A stretch of 43,350 bases of DNA, from positions 1 to 43,350 of the forward strand of contig JACAFD010000220.1 of the NCBI GenBank assembly GCA_013388555.1, written 5' to 3'. Origin of the DNA: Nitrospirota bacterium (GTDB taxonomy: Bacteria > Nitrospirota > Nitrospiria > Nitrospirales > Nitrospiraceae). This document shows positions 15,823 to 24,909 of the stretch, in pieces (the first letter of the stretch is position 1; each line of letters opens with the position of its first letter). The notes under the pieces are model-generated. The model was not told where the DNA came from. It saw nothing but the letters and a program-made list of their open reading frames with translations, and made no database searches. Made by a program: the position numbers and the translations under genes.

Positions 15823-17388
15823 TTAATCCACCCGTACTGGCTGCGTGGAATCGATTGACGCGACGGTCCCCCGTTCCAGTCGATCCACCAACGCCTGCAC
15901 CGATCCGTTCATCATTCTCAAGAAGGGGCTGGGATAGAGCCCAATCCAGAGGATCATCACCGCCATGGCCGTCGCAATGAACACTTCGCGTGGATGCAGA
16001 TCACTGATGGAGTCCTTGACAGCCTTGCCGAGCGGTCCCAGCATCGACCGCTCGTAATACCAGAGAAAATACGCCGCGCTGAAGATCACGCCGGTGACGG
16101 CGATTCCTCCATACAACCAATTGGCTTTGAAGGCTCCCAGTAGAATGAGGAATTCGCCGACGAAGCCATTGGTTCCAGGCAAACCGATTCCCGCCAGCCC
16201 GATGAACAAGAAATAGCTTGCGAGAAGAGGGGTCCGTTTGGCCATGCCGCCGAATGAGCCCAATTGAGTGCTCTGCTGCCGTGAATAGAGAAAGCCCGCG
16301 ATAAAGAACAGACCCGCCGTGCTGAATCCCAAGTTGATCATGGTAAGCAGGCTCCCCTGCAATCCCTGATAATTCAAGGCAAACAGGCCGATCACCACGA
16401 ATCTGAGATGGCTGATGCTGCTGAATGCGAGTAGCCGGCGAAAATCTTGCTGGACCAGCGCCATAATGGCCCCATAGAGAATCGCCGCTAATCCCAGCGC
16501 CATGGTGATTGCGACGACGGTCTCGCTTTTCGATGCGTCCGGAAGCAACGGAATGCTAAACCGGATAAAGCCGAATGTCCCGAGCTTCAGCCCGGCCAGC
16601 ACCACCGCCATACCAATTGGGCCTTCGAGGAGGGCGTCGGCAAGCCACGTGTGGAATGGGAACACCGGGGCCTTAAATGCGAAGCCAAGAAACAACAACC
16701 AGAAAATAAGGACCTGCTGGCTCAGTGGGATCGGAACGGAGAGCAGTTCCAACAAGTCAAACGAATAAGTCTGCTCCAGATGCCGCAACGTCGCCCAGTG
16801 ATGAAAATTGATGTTCAGCAACGCGAAGCCCACCAACATGAACACGCTCCCAAGCAAGGTATAGAGCACGAACTTCAGCGCTGCATAGTGCCGCTCCGCT
16901 CCTCCACCCCAGAGTTTGATCAGAAAGTAACTGGGGATAAGCATGAGTTCCCAAAAGACGAAGAAGAGGATCAAGTCGATGGAGAGAAAGACCCCCATGG
17001 TGGTCGTTTCCAGCGCGAGGAGCGCCATCATGTAGACCTTCATCTGATGACGAACGGTGTCCCAGGAATAGATAACGATCAGGACCGTAAGAAATGCGGT
17101 GAGCCCAACGAAGAGGACACTGATCCCATCGACCGCCAGGTGATAGCTGATTCCGAGGGCGGGGATCCATGGCACGTGTTCGGAAAACTGCATGGCGGCT
17201 GAGTCCGGAATGAATCGTAGGAGTACGAACACAGAGAGGGCCAATTCCAAGAGCGCGATCGTCAAGGCCGAAGTCTTGACCATGTCCTCGTCGTCGAAAA
17301 GCCACAGGACAGCGGCCCCTACGAGAGGAAGAAAAAGAATACAGGTGAGAATGGGAAACGTTGACGCCAGTTCTTCTAACATACCCAC
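15823..17388 (-). CDS. nuoM: Complex I antiporter-like subunit M, first copy (NuoM1)
   Basis: A 521-residue NuoM homologue with about 14 membrane helices. It retains the main charged residues: Glu147 (FVFWELMLIPSYFL), Lys239 (LGFAFKAPVFPFHTW) and Lys268 (VVLAGLKLGTFGF). Compared with the usual AGVLLKLGTYG, the TM8 region is two residues shorter, and the usual SHLGF reads SHLRF with Arg329 (codon AGA at 16402-16404). It is 3 bases downstream of nuoL and 5 bases upstream of the second nuoM, so all are surely co-transcribed. It is the more canonical of the two M subunits and probably pumps protons. Confidence 0.95.
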   Translation of the reverse strand: MGMLEELASTFPILTCILFLPLVGAAVLWLFDDEDMVKTSALTIALLELALSVFVLLRFIPDSAAMQFSEHVPWIPALGISYHLAVDGISVLFVGLTAFLTVLIVIYSWDTVRHQMKVYMMALLALETTTMGVFLSIDLILFFVFWELMLIPSYFLIKLWGGGAERHYAALKFVLYTLLGSVFMLVGFALLNINFHHWATLRHLEQTYSFDLLELLSVPIPLSQQVLIFWLLFLGFAFKAPVFPFHTWLADALLEGPIGMAVVLAGLKLGTFGFIRFSIPLLPDASKSETVVAITMALGLAAILYGAIMALVQQDFRRLLAFSSISHLRFVVIGLFALNYQGLQGSLLTMINLGFSTAGLFFIAGFLYSRQQSTQLGSFGGMAKRTPLLASYFLFIGLAGIGLPGTNGFVGEFLILLGAFKANWLYGGIAVTGVIFSAAYFLWYYERSMLGPLGKAVKDSISDLHPREVFIATAMAVMILWIGLYPSPFLRMMNGSVQALVDRLERGTVASIDSTQPVRVD

Positions 17389-17391
17389 GCT

Positions 17392-19356
17392 TTATAGCTG
17401 CATGATGAGCTGAATAATTGCCGCCAGCAGGAAGAGCCCCGCCACAATGATGGCGGCATAGTGATGCACCATCCCGCTCTGCAATTTCCGCCATTGGCGG
17501 GCGGCAAGATGGTTGCCGTAGCCGATCACGTTCAGACCGCTGTAAATCATGTACTTTTCCACCCACGTTGAACCGGCCGCGGCCAGATCAGCCAGGTGTG
17601 CGACCGCGCGCACGAGACCATCGATCACGACTCGATCGAACCAATCAAGCAGAAATCCCAACTTCTTGGTCGGCTCCACCCATAACAGGTCATACAGCTC
17701 ATCGACGTAGTACTTGTTGAGCAAGGTCCTATAGGCCGCCTCAAACTGTGCAGCCAGGCGATCCGGCATTGCGCGATTCATGCTGTACAAATAGTGCGCG
17801 AGGGCCCAGCCCAGCAACGCAATCCCTGTGGCAACCATCATGAGCGTAATCACAAGTCCGGTGCTTGCGTCATGTTCCTCTCCCGTACCCGCAACCGGTC
17901 CGAGGAATTGATGCAGCCAACCATGTTCGGGGGGGAACCCCAAAAACCCACCGAGTATGGACAGAACGCCTAACGCCATTAACGGACCGACCATCACCAT
18001 CGGCGACTCATGGACATGTTCCTCCGTATGATGGTCCATGCGAGACGAGCCATAAAAGGTCAGGTAGATCAGGCGGAACATGTAGAAAGAGGTCAATAAT
18101 GCGCCGGTGGCGGCCATGCCATAGAGCAGGTAGTGGTGATGCGTGAAGGCATGGGCCAGGATTTCATCTTTGCTCCAGAAGCCAGCCAAGGGTGGAATGC
18201 CTGCAATGGCGACGGTGCCAATCAGAAACAGTCGATAGGTCCAGGGAATTTTCCCGCTGAGGCCACCCATCTTTCGAATGTCCTGCTCACCCGAGAGCGC
18301 GTGGATTACCGATCCGGCCGAAAGGAACAAGAGCGCCTTGAAAAAGGCATGGGTCATGAGGTGGAATATGGCAGCCGTATAGGCCCCGATCCCGCACCCG
18401 AGCATCATGTACCCAAGTTGGCTGACCGTCGAATAGGCTAAGACGCGCTTGATGTCTGTTTGCACGAGGCCGATGGTGGCGGCAAACAAGGCTGTGAGTC
18501 CCCCGATGACGCCGACGACGGTCATGGCCGTCGGCGATAAATCGAAAATGGCCTGGTTCCGCACGATCATATAGACCCCGGCCGTCACCATCGTCGCCGC
18601 ATGGATGAGTGCGCTCACGGGTGTCGGGCCCTCCATTGCATCCGGGAGCCACGTGTAGAGAGGAAGTTGGGCTGATTTGCCAACTGCTCCGACGAGCAGG
18701 CAGAGGGCAATCGCGGTCGCCATCTCCGGCGAGAGCTGGTTGACCTGGGCAAAGACCTTCGTATAGTCGAGCGTCTTGAAGTTTATGAAGATGAGGAAAA
18801 TGCCCAGAAGGAAGCCCGCGTCACCGATACGATTTACCACAAAAGCTTTCGAGGCGGCCTTCGCGGCGGAAACCTTGTCATAATAGTAGCCGATCAAGAG
18901 ATAGGAGCAGAGCCCTACCCCTTCCCAGCCAATAAAGAGGACGACATAGTTATTCCCCATGACGAGGAGCAACATGGAGACCATGAAGAGGTTCATGTAG
19001 GTGAAGAATCGTGTGAATCCTTCCTCCCCGTGCATGTAGCCGACGGAATACACGTGAATCAGGAATCCCACTCCCGTGACCACCAGAAGCATGACGCATG
19101 TGAGCGGATCGACGAGATAGGCCAGATTGATGGTGAGGTCACCGCCGAAGATCCATTGATAGGCAATGACTTCATGGGACGTGCCGGTTCGCAGAATGTC
19201 GACAAACACGCTGATCGTGCAGAGAAACGACAACCCTACCGACCCCCAGGCGAGCCTGTGGGCAACGTCGTGGGAATACCTCCTGCCTACGAGTCCATTG
19301 AGGATTACCGCCAGTAGGGGGAACAACGGAATGAGTTTTATGAGTAGATCGGTCAC
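17392..19356 (-). CDS. nuoL: Complex I subunit L
   Basis: A 654-residue distal pump subunit of complex I. Glu145 (FIGWEGVGLCSYLLIG) and Lys227 (GAVGKSAQLPLYTWLPDAMEG) are intact. After the antiporter core, the C-terminal lateral helix region spans about 105 residues between the last two membrane helices, from about MPDRLAAQF to SGMVHHYAA. My recollection of ordinary NuoL proteins gives about 80, so some 20-25 residues are added, located after VVIDGLV. Such lengthening is what known 2M complexes show, since the lateral helix must span one more pump. It begins one base after the nuoK stop. Confidence 0.96.
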   Translation of the reverse strand: MTDLLIKLIPLFPLLAVILNGLVGRRYSHDVAHRLAWGSVGLSFLCTISVFVDILRTGTSHEVIAYQWIFGGDLTINLAYLVDPLTCVMLLVVTGVGFLIHVYSVGYMHGEEGFTRFFTYMNLFMVSMLLLVMGNNYVVLFIGWEGVGLCSYLLIGYYYDKVSAAKAASKAFVVNRIGDAGFLLGIFLIFINFKTLDYTKVFAQVNQLSPEMATAIALCLLVGAVGKSAQLPLYTWLPDAMEGPTPVSALIHAATMVTAGVYMIVRNQAIFDLSPTAMTVVGVIGGLTALFAATIGLVQTDIKRVLAYSTVSQLGYMMLGCGIGAYTAAIFHLMTHAFFKALLFLSAGSVIHALSGEQDIRKMGGLSGKIPWTYRLFLIGTVAIAGIPPLAGFWSKDEILAHAFTHHHYLLYGMAATGALLTSFYMFRLIYLTFYGSSRMDHHTEEHVHESPMVMVGPLMALGVLSILGGFLGFPPEHGWLHQFLGPVAGTGEEHDASTGLVITLMMVATGIALLGWALAHYLYSMNRAMPDRLAAQFEAAYRTLLNKYYVDELYDLLWVEPTKKLGFLLDWFDRVVIDGLVRAVAHLADLAAAGSTWVEKYMIYSGLNVIGYGNHLAARQWRKLQSGMVHHYAAIIVAGLFLLAAIIQLIMQL

Positions 19357-19357
19357 G

Positions 19358-19660
19358 TTACCATTTTAGGAGGTTCATCTCGTCCACGTTCGTGGAGATC
19401 TTCCCACGGAACACGACGATGATGATGGCCAGCCCGATCGCCGCTTCCCCTGCTGCAATGGCAATGATAAAGAGGGCTACCAGTTGTCCCGCCATTGATT
19501 CCAGGTAATAAGAAAACGCTACGAGGTTGATGTTCGCCGCGTTTAACATGATCTCGACAGACATCAGTACGATGATGAAGTTCCGTCTGATCAATACACC
19601 AAGCATGCCGGTGATAAAAAGCACGGCACCGACGGCAATATACGCGCTGAGAGGAACCAT
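19358..19660 (-). CDS. nuoK: Complex I subunit K
   Basis: A 100-residue protein with three membrane helices, matching the family length. The two buried glutamates are visible, in VLMSVEIMLNAANINLVAF (TM2) and AIAAGEAAIGLAIII (TM3), which link the quinone site to the pump chain. It follows nuoJ after 72 bases, a gap larger than most in this operon; the gap holds short 7-bp units around 19683-19703 such as ACGGTTG. It is joined to nuoL with a one-base gap. Confidence 0.96.
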   Translation of the reverse strand: MVPLSAYIAVGAVLFITGMLGVLIRRNFIIVLMSVEIMLNAANINLVAFSYYLESMAGQLVALFIIAIAAGEAAIGLAIIIVVFRGKISTNVDEMNLLKW

Positions 19661-19732
19661 AAATCCCGATGATGGAGATTTAATGTTTAACGGTTGATGA
19701 TCTGCGACAGTTCGCCGTGGTCAATTCAACAT

Positions 19733-20257
19733 TCACTCGCCACGTTTGTCCGCGATCGGTTTTGGGGTTTTAGCCAGCACGATCGCTCCGATGACGGCGC
19801 CTAACAGGAACACTCCAATGATTTCGAACTGCAACAGATAGTCGCTGAACATCTTGATACCAACCGCGTGGGTATCACCATCCTGGAGTACCGCTGCAGT
19901 CGTCGCATCGCCCTTTGCGCCCCCGAAGGGTGAACGGACCAGGAGAGCCAACACATACAATGATCCGATGACCGCAGGAACTAGAAAGTACAGGTATGAG
20001 GAATGGAAATACCGGTCGTCGGTCTTCAAGTTCATGAGCATCAGGACGAAGAGGTACAAGACGAGGATCGCACCAGCGTAGGCGATGACCTGCATGGCCC
20101 AGATGAACTCGGCATTGAGAAGGATAAAGAGTCCGGAGACGTGAACCAAGAGGGCCAGGAGCGCCAGACCGCAATGCACAGGATGCCTGAGCGCCACAGT
20201 CAAAACAGCCGCAGCGATACTGGCAAAAGCGAAGTAGCTAAAGAAGACCACAACCAT
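19733..20257 (-). CDS. nuoJ: Complex I subunit J
   Basis: A 174-residue membrane protein with five helices. The TM3 region MQVIAYAGAILVLYLFVLMLM is the hallmark of NuoJ, whose pi-bulge helix couples quinone chemistry to proton transfer. The C-terminal end EIIGVFLLGAVIGAIVLAK is also typical. It lies 8 bases after nuoI. Nothing unusual was seen. Confidence 0.96.
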   Translation of the reverse strand: MVVVFFSYFAFASIAAAVLTVALRHPVHCGLALLALLVHVSGLFILLNAEFIWAMQVIAYAGAILVLYLFVLMLMNLKTDDRYFHSSYLYFLVPAVIGSLYVLALLVRSPFGGAKGDATTAAVLQDGDTHAVGIKMFSDYLLQFEIIGVFLLGAVIGAIVLAKTPKPIADKRGE

Positions 20258-20265
20258 CGATCGAC

Positions 20266-20853
20266 TCAGCCTAGATGCTTGGGTGGTGGTTGAGTCGGCT
20301 TCAATACCGATTGCGGGAAGTAATACCGATATTCCCTGCTTTCCTCAACGTTCGCTTCCTGATTATGCGCGTACAAGTATTTTTTTGCATCGTCGAGATG
20401 GCGTTCTCCGATTTCGTAGAGCCGTTTCTTATCGAACAGCAAGGTGCGCTTATCGTGGGTCGAGAACTCGTACACCTTTGTCATTGCCAGTGCATTGACA
20501 GGACAAGCCTCGACACAGTAGCCGCAAAAGACGCATTTCGTAATGTCGATGTAAAACTCGCTGGCGTATCGCTGCAGCGGACGCTCCGCATCTTCCGAGC
20601 TGATGACCTTGATACAGCGCGACGGACAAGCGGCCTCACAGAGGTCACAGCCGACACAGCGTTCCTGGTGATCGTCATAGCGTAAGAGTGCGAGTGCCCC
20701 TCGGTGAGTATCGGGGAGGGTTCGCTGTTCTCGTGGATACTGGAAGGTGATGGGTTTGTGAAACATGTGCTTGAACGTGACCTTCATCGCGTCCCAGATC
20801 TCATAGAACAGCGCGGCTTGAAGGATCTGCTTTGTCAGCGTGGCGACACTCAT
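20266..20853 (-). CDS. nuoI: Complex I subunit I, 2x[4Fe-4S] ferredoxin-like
   Basis: A 195-residue peripheral-arm subunit carrying clusters N6a and N6b, which relay electrons to the terminal cluster in NuoB. Two full CxxCxxCxxxCP motifs are seen: Cys66, 69, 72, 76 and Cys107, 110, 113, 117. The N-terminal amphipathic helix (TFKHMFHKPITFQYP) docks to the membrane arm. In ordinary operons nuoH sits directly upstream; here nuoG does, with 19 bases between, and no nuoH is present anywhere in the window. Confidence 0.96.
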   Translation of the reverse strand: MSVATLTKQILQAALFYEIWDAMKVTFKHMFHKPITFQYPREQRTLPDTHRGALALLRYDDHQERCVGCDLCEAACPSRCIKVISSEDAERPLQRYASEFYIDITKCVFCGYCVEACPVNALAMTKVYEFSTHDKRTLLFDKKRLYEIGERHLDDAKKYLYAHNQEANVEESREYRYYFPQSVLKPTQPPPKHLG

Positions 20854-20872
20854 GTGGGCGTTCTGCTCCTTC

Positions 20873-23569
20873 TTACACTTTTTCGATCGTCACGCGGGTT
20901 TGCTTGAATGAAGGAACTCCGGTCGCCGAATCAATCTGGACCGACATCAGGTCTTTTACCGGCGGCTCATTGAAATGCTCCGGAAAGAAGCAAGTCTGCG
21001 GCCCGATGGATTGATCGGGCTGTACCGCCAATTGAACCGAGCCGTGGTCTGATGTGACACGGACCGTCGTCCCCTCACCCACTGCAAGCCGTTCCATATC
21101 TTGGGGATTCATCCTGAGCCGCCCGGTGTTGGGGGCGATCGTGATGAGCCCGGGGGCTTTGGTCGACATCTTACCTGAATGGTATAAAATTTGTCCCATC
21201 AGCAATACAAAGGGCCGCTGAGTCCTGGTATCTCTTGGCGCGGAGGGTCGATAGCGCTCCGCCACATCAGCTGCATAGCCGTCTGAGAAATAGGGCTCCA
21301 GTGTCGGCACAATCTTGCGTGGCTGTCCAAGGTTGTAGTACCCAGGAAGCAACTTCATAATCTCGGCTTGAATATCGTTCGAGGATTCATATCCCCATTG
21401 ACAACCTAGTGCACTGGCCAGTGCCGTCATGATGTGCCAATCCGGCAAACTTTCCCCGATTGGATCGATGGCTTCACGGACCCGCAGGACTCGGCCTTCC
21501 AGATTCGTGAAGGTGCCATCTTTTTCCGCAGAGGTACAAGCCGGGAGCACGGCATGGGCCATGCGCGCAGTTTCGGTCAGAAATGGATCCTGCACGACCA
21601 GTAACTCCAATCGATCCAACGCAGCACGGACTTCCATCGATGCGGGGAATGTGGCAAGAGGATTTTCTCCTATCACATAGAGGGCACGGATCTGGCCGCT
21701 CCTGCAGCGTTTGAGAATCTCCGTAAGATTTGCTCCGGACCCGGCTGCCGGAAGCGTGACGTCCCAGGCCTTGGCAAAACGGTCGCGTACTCCCTGATCG
21801 TCGAATGAGCTTTGACCGGGGAGGTATTCGGGCGCAACACCCATATCCACCGCTCCCTGCTCATTCGGCTCTTCCGTAAGCGTATTCACCCCGCAGCCGG
21901 GCTGGCCCAACTTGCCAGTGATCCAGGCGAGGTCAATCAGCTTCAAGACGTTCTGATAACCATCAGGCCGCCGGACAATACCTTCGGCACAGAGGATGAT
22001 GGATCGGGGAGCTTCGGCAAAGATCGCCGCAGTCGCTTTCAACGCCTCGACCGACATACCGGTCTCCGCAGCCACCTGCTCCAGCGATATGTGGGCCACG
22101 GCCTCCTTCAAAGCCTTGAACGACAACGGGAACTTCTGAGTGCCCTCCTGATCGATCAAGTCCAGCTCCAGGGTGGCCTTCACGATCCCGTCGATCACGA
22201 GGCCTTCCGTTCCTGGCTTGATCAGGAACGGATGGGATGCGAGCTTAGCAATGTTCGTGGTGGCGGAATCAATGACCACCACTTGCGCTTTATAGACACG
22301 AATCGCTTCTTTGATCCGAACGGCTGTGAGCGGGTTCGTCTCCGTAATGTTTGAGCCGATGAGCAGCACGGCCTTGGCTTTGGTCAGGTCTTCCCAGTCG
22401 TTTGGGTTCCGTCCGATCCCCAAAGCATGCCGGGAGGCCTGTACGAAATTGAGGTGGCCGTAGCGCGCGCTGCTGTCAAGATGGTTGGTTCGAAACCCGG
22501 CGCGCATGAGTTTCTGGAAGAGATAGAGCTCTTCATTGGTGCAACGGGCCGTGATTAAGCCGGCAATCGCGTAAGAGCCGTGCTTCCGTTGGATATCGGA
22601 GAACCGATCGACCACCTGATGCATGGTTTCAAGCCAAGGGGCTTCGACGAGCTGATTGCCTTTGCGAAGGAGCGGTTGCTTCAGGCGAGCCGGGCTATCG
22701 ATGTACTCGAACCCAAAGCGCCCTCGCACACAGAGCCCACCGTGTCCCTTGGCCGTGTCGGCCCGGTCCCCCCATTTGTTCTTCCAGGACAGCGGTGAGG
22801 TTACGCGGACCACTTCAGCGTCCTTGGTCTCAAGATACATCTGGCAACCGTCCCCGCAGTAATTACACGTCGTAGTTGTTTTCTTCATCTGCCACGGCTT
22901 GTACAAATATTTTGAGAACTTGTTCGTGATGGCGCCGACCGGGCAGACGGCGAGACAGTCTCCGCAGAACTCACAGGACAGTGCGAGATCTCCCTTTGGC
23001 ACGACTTGATTGAATCCACCCTTTTTCATGAACTGGAGTGCGTCGATCATCAGCACGTCTTTGCATACGTTGATGCATTCCGCGCAGGCAATGCAGCGGT
23101 TCATGTTAAAGTCGAGCGCGGGGCTGCGTGTATCTTCCGGAATAAACTTCTGTTTCGCGTTCGCCAGGTTCGTGACCCCGTGCTGAAAGGCCGTGTCTTG
23201 CAGCTCACAATGACCGTCGGCGTCACAGACCGGGCAGTCGAGTGGATGGACCGAGAGATGCTTTTCCACGGCTTTCTTCCTGGCCTGGAAGAGATCCTCC
23301 CCTTCTGTTCTGATGATCATCCCGGCCGTCGCTTTGGCGGAGCAGGAACGAACAGGCGCTTTCTTGCCTTCCTGCATCACCAAACACATGCCACAGGAGC
23401 CGAAGGGATCGAAGGTATAGTGGTAGCACATGGCCGGGATGATTTTACCCGTGCTCGAGATGACGTCATAGAGCGAGACCCCGCTCTTTGCCATCACAGA
23501 TTTTCCGTCGATCGACAGTTCGATCTCGGCTGCTTCCACGTCAGGATTGGTTGCTGGCTTTAAACCCAT
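20873..23569 (-). CDS. nuoG: Complex I subunit G, formate dehydrogenase-like
   Basis: An 898-residue iron-sulfur and molybdopterin-fold subunit. Ligands in order: [2Fe-2S] Cys48, 59, 62, 76; His-ligated [4Fe-4S] His108, Cys112, 115, 121; two complete ferredoxin motifs, Cys159/162/165/169 and Cys199/202/205/209; and CNYCGDGC at 235-242 with Cys280. Ordinary NuoG has only one cluster in the third region, whereas two complete motifs plus CVRGRFGFEYIDSPARL and ITARCTNEELYLFQKL are features of NAD-linked formate dehydrogenase alpha subunits. At the position of the catalytic Cys/Sec (usually DHCARLCHS) it has DSSARYGHL, with Gly371, so formate oxidation is not expected. It lies between nuoD and nuoI; nuoE and nuoF are absent. 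Confidence 0.9.
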   Translation of the reverse strand: MGLKPATNPDVEAAEIELSIDGKSVMAKSGVSLYDVISSTGKIIPAMCYHYTFDPFGSCGMCLVMQEGKKAPVRSCSAKATAGMIIRTEGEDLFQARKKAVEKHLSVHPLDCPVCDADGHCELQDTAFQHGVTNLANAKQKFIPEDTRSPALDFNMNRCIACAECINVCKDVLMIDALQFMKKGGFNQVVPKGDLALSCEFCGDCLAVCPVGAITNKFSKYLYKPWQMKKTTTTCNYCGDGCQMYLETKDAEVVRVTSPLSWKNKWGDRADTAKGHGGLCVRGRFGFEYIDSPARLKQPLLRKGNQLVEAPWLETMHQVVDRFSDIQRKHGSYAIAGLITARCTNEELYLFQKLMRAGFRTNHLDSSARYGHLNFVQASRHALGIGRNPNDWEDLTKAKAVLLIGSNITETNPLTAVRIKEAIRVYKAQVVVIDSATTNIAKLASHPFLIKPGTEGLVIDGIVKATLELDLIDQEGTQKFPLSFKALKEAVAHISLEQVAAETGMSVEALKATAAIFAEAPRSIILCAEGIVRRPDGYQNVLKLIDLAWITGKLGQPGCGVNTLTEEPNEQGAVDMGVAPEYLPGQSSFDDQGVRDRFAKAWDVTLPAAGSGANLTEILKRCRSGQIRALYVIGENPLATFPASMEVRAALDRLELLVVQDPFLTETARMAHAVLPACTSAEKDGTFTNLEGRVLRVREAIDPIGESLPDWHIMTALASALGCQWGYESSNDIQAEIMKLLPGYYNLGQPRKIVPTLEPYFSDGYAADVAERYRPSAPRDTRTQRPFVLLMGQILYHSGKMSTKAPGLITIAPNTGRLRMNPQDMERLAVGEGTTVRVTSDHGSVQLAVQPDQSIGPQTCFFPEHFNEPPVKDLMSVQIDSATGVPSFKQTRVTIEKV

Positions 23570-23656
23570 GATGATTCGTCCATGGTTGATGGCTTATGGT
23601 TAACGGTTAGTGCAACAAGATTCTTCATGAACCATCCACCGTTCAGCATTCCTCGC

Positions 23657-24901
23657 TTATCGGTCGCACTCCCCCATCACAATGTCGTAGGTCCCAAAGA
23701 TCGTGACCGCATCGGAAATCATGTAGCCCCTGGACATATGGTCAAAGGCGCCCATGTGAATAAAAGAGGGGGCGCGAATTTTCAAGCGGTAGGGTTTCCC
23801 GCCGCCGGTGCTGACGATGTAGAATCCCAATTCCCCTTTGTGCGCTTCGGTCCCGCAATAGATTTCCCCCGGAGGAGCGTCGAAGCCCTGCGAGAAAAGC
23901 TTGAATTGCTGGATCATGGACTCCAAATTCGTAAAGACTCGTTGCTTCGGCGGCAACGTCACGCTGGGCACATCGGCCATAATGGGGCCATCCTGCATCT
24001 GCTCCAGGCATTGGCGGATGATTTTGATGCTCTCGTACAGTTCCTGAACGCGAATCCAATACCGGTCGTACGTGTCACCGTTCTTGCCGAGGGGCACACT
24101 GAATTCGCATTTCGCATAGGCCGAATAGGGCTCGGCCTTACGGAGGTCGTAATCGACTCCCGAACCGCGGAGCGTCGGCCCACTCAGCCCGAAACTCACG
24201 GCGTCTTCCGCCGAGATGATGGCCACTCCCTTGGTCCTTCCGAGCCAAATTCGGTTCTTTTCAAGGAACACCACATACTCGTCTATTTTTGGCGGAAAGT
24301 AGTCCAGAAACTGCTTCAGCTTCTCGAACAGCGAGGGCGTGAAGTCTCGCTCGACGCCGCCGATGCGATACCAACTGGTTGTGAGGCGTGCGCCGCAGAG
24401 TTCGTCGAACCAGTCCATCAGAATTTCTCGATCCCGGAAACAATAGAAGAAAACGCCCATGGCTCCGATGTCGAGGGCCTGCGTACCGAGCCAAAACTGA
24501 TGCCCGACGATCCGTTGTATCTCCGCCACGATGGTGCGCAGATATTCTGCACGGTCTGGCACGGTGATATTCATAAGCTTCTCGACCGCGCGGCAGTATG
24601 CAAAATTGTTGTACATCGCGCAGACATAGTCCAACCGGTCGGTGTGGGGGATAAACTGGTGATAGGTGCCGTCTTCTGCCAGCTTCTCCACACCGCGGTG
24701 CAGATATCCCAGCACGGGAGTGGACTTGACGAGGCGTTCTCCTTCCAATTCGAGAATTACTTTCAATACCCCATGGGTGGCAGGGTGCTGGGGACCCATG
24801 TTGAGCAGGAGTTCCTCTGAACGTAACGTAGGGAGGGTCTCGCTTTCCGGATGAGCCGGATCGATTTTGTAGACGGTTGTTCTCTGATCTTCCATGGCCA
24901 T
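23657..24901 (-). CDS. nuoD: Complex I subunit D (49-kDa type)
   Basis: A 414-residue peripheral-arm subunit that, with NuoB and NuoH, forms the quinone-binding site. Landmarks include NMGPQHPATHGVLKVILELEG at the start (quinone-site His and Tyr region, residues 31-50), YLHRGVEKLAE, and the C-terminal FDIVMGECDR-type ending (here TYDIVMGECDR). Length is normal. It is not fused to NuoC, which lies 8 bases upstream. An 87-base spacer before nuoG carries 7-bp units at 23582-23609. Confidence 0.96.
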   Translation of the reverse strand: MAMEDQRTTVYKIDPAHPESETLPTLRSEELLLNMGPQHPATHGVLKVILELEGERLVKSTPVLGYLHRGVEKLAEDGTYHQFIPHTDRLDYVCAMYNNFAYCRAVEKLMNITVPDRAEYLRTIVAEIQRIVGHQFWLGTQALDIGAMGVFFYCFRDREILMDWFDELCGARLTTSWYRIGGVERDFTPSLFEKLKQFLDYFPPKIDEYVVFLEKNRIWLGRTKGVAIISAEDAVSFGLSGPTLRGSGVDYDLRKAEPYSAYAKCEFSVPLGKNGDTYDRYWIRVQELYESIKIIRQCLEQMQDGPIMADVPSVTLPPKQRVFTNLESMIQQFKLFSQGFDAPPGEIYCGTEAHKGELGFYIVSTGGGKPYRLKIRAPSFIHMGAFDHMSRGYMISDAVTIFGTYDIVMGECDR

Positions 24902-24909
24902 CGTCTATC

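Noticed and set aside
20873-23569. Active formate dehydrogenase
   Set aside because: The catalytic Cys/Sec position is Gly371 and the gene lies within the nuo operon in the nuoG place, so a complex I role is much more likely.
23582-24820. 412-codon open frame on the plus strand opposite nuoD
   Set aside because: nuoD on the minus strand is certain by family match; the opposite frame has no recognisable domain and no ribosome-binding site, and is a by-product of codon bias.
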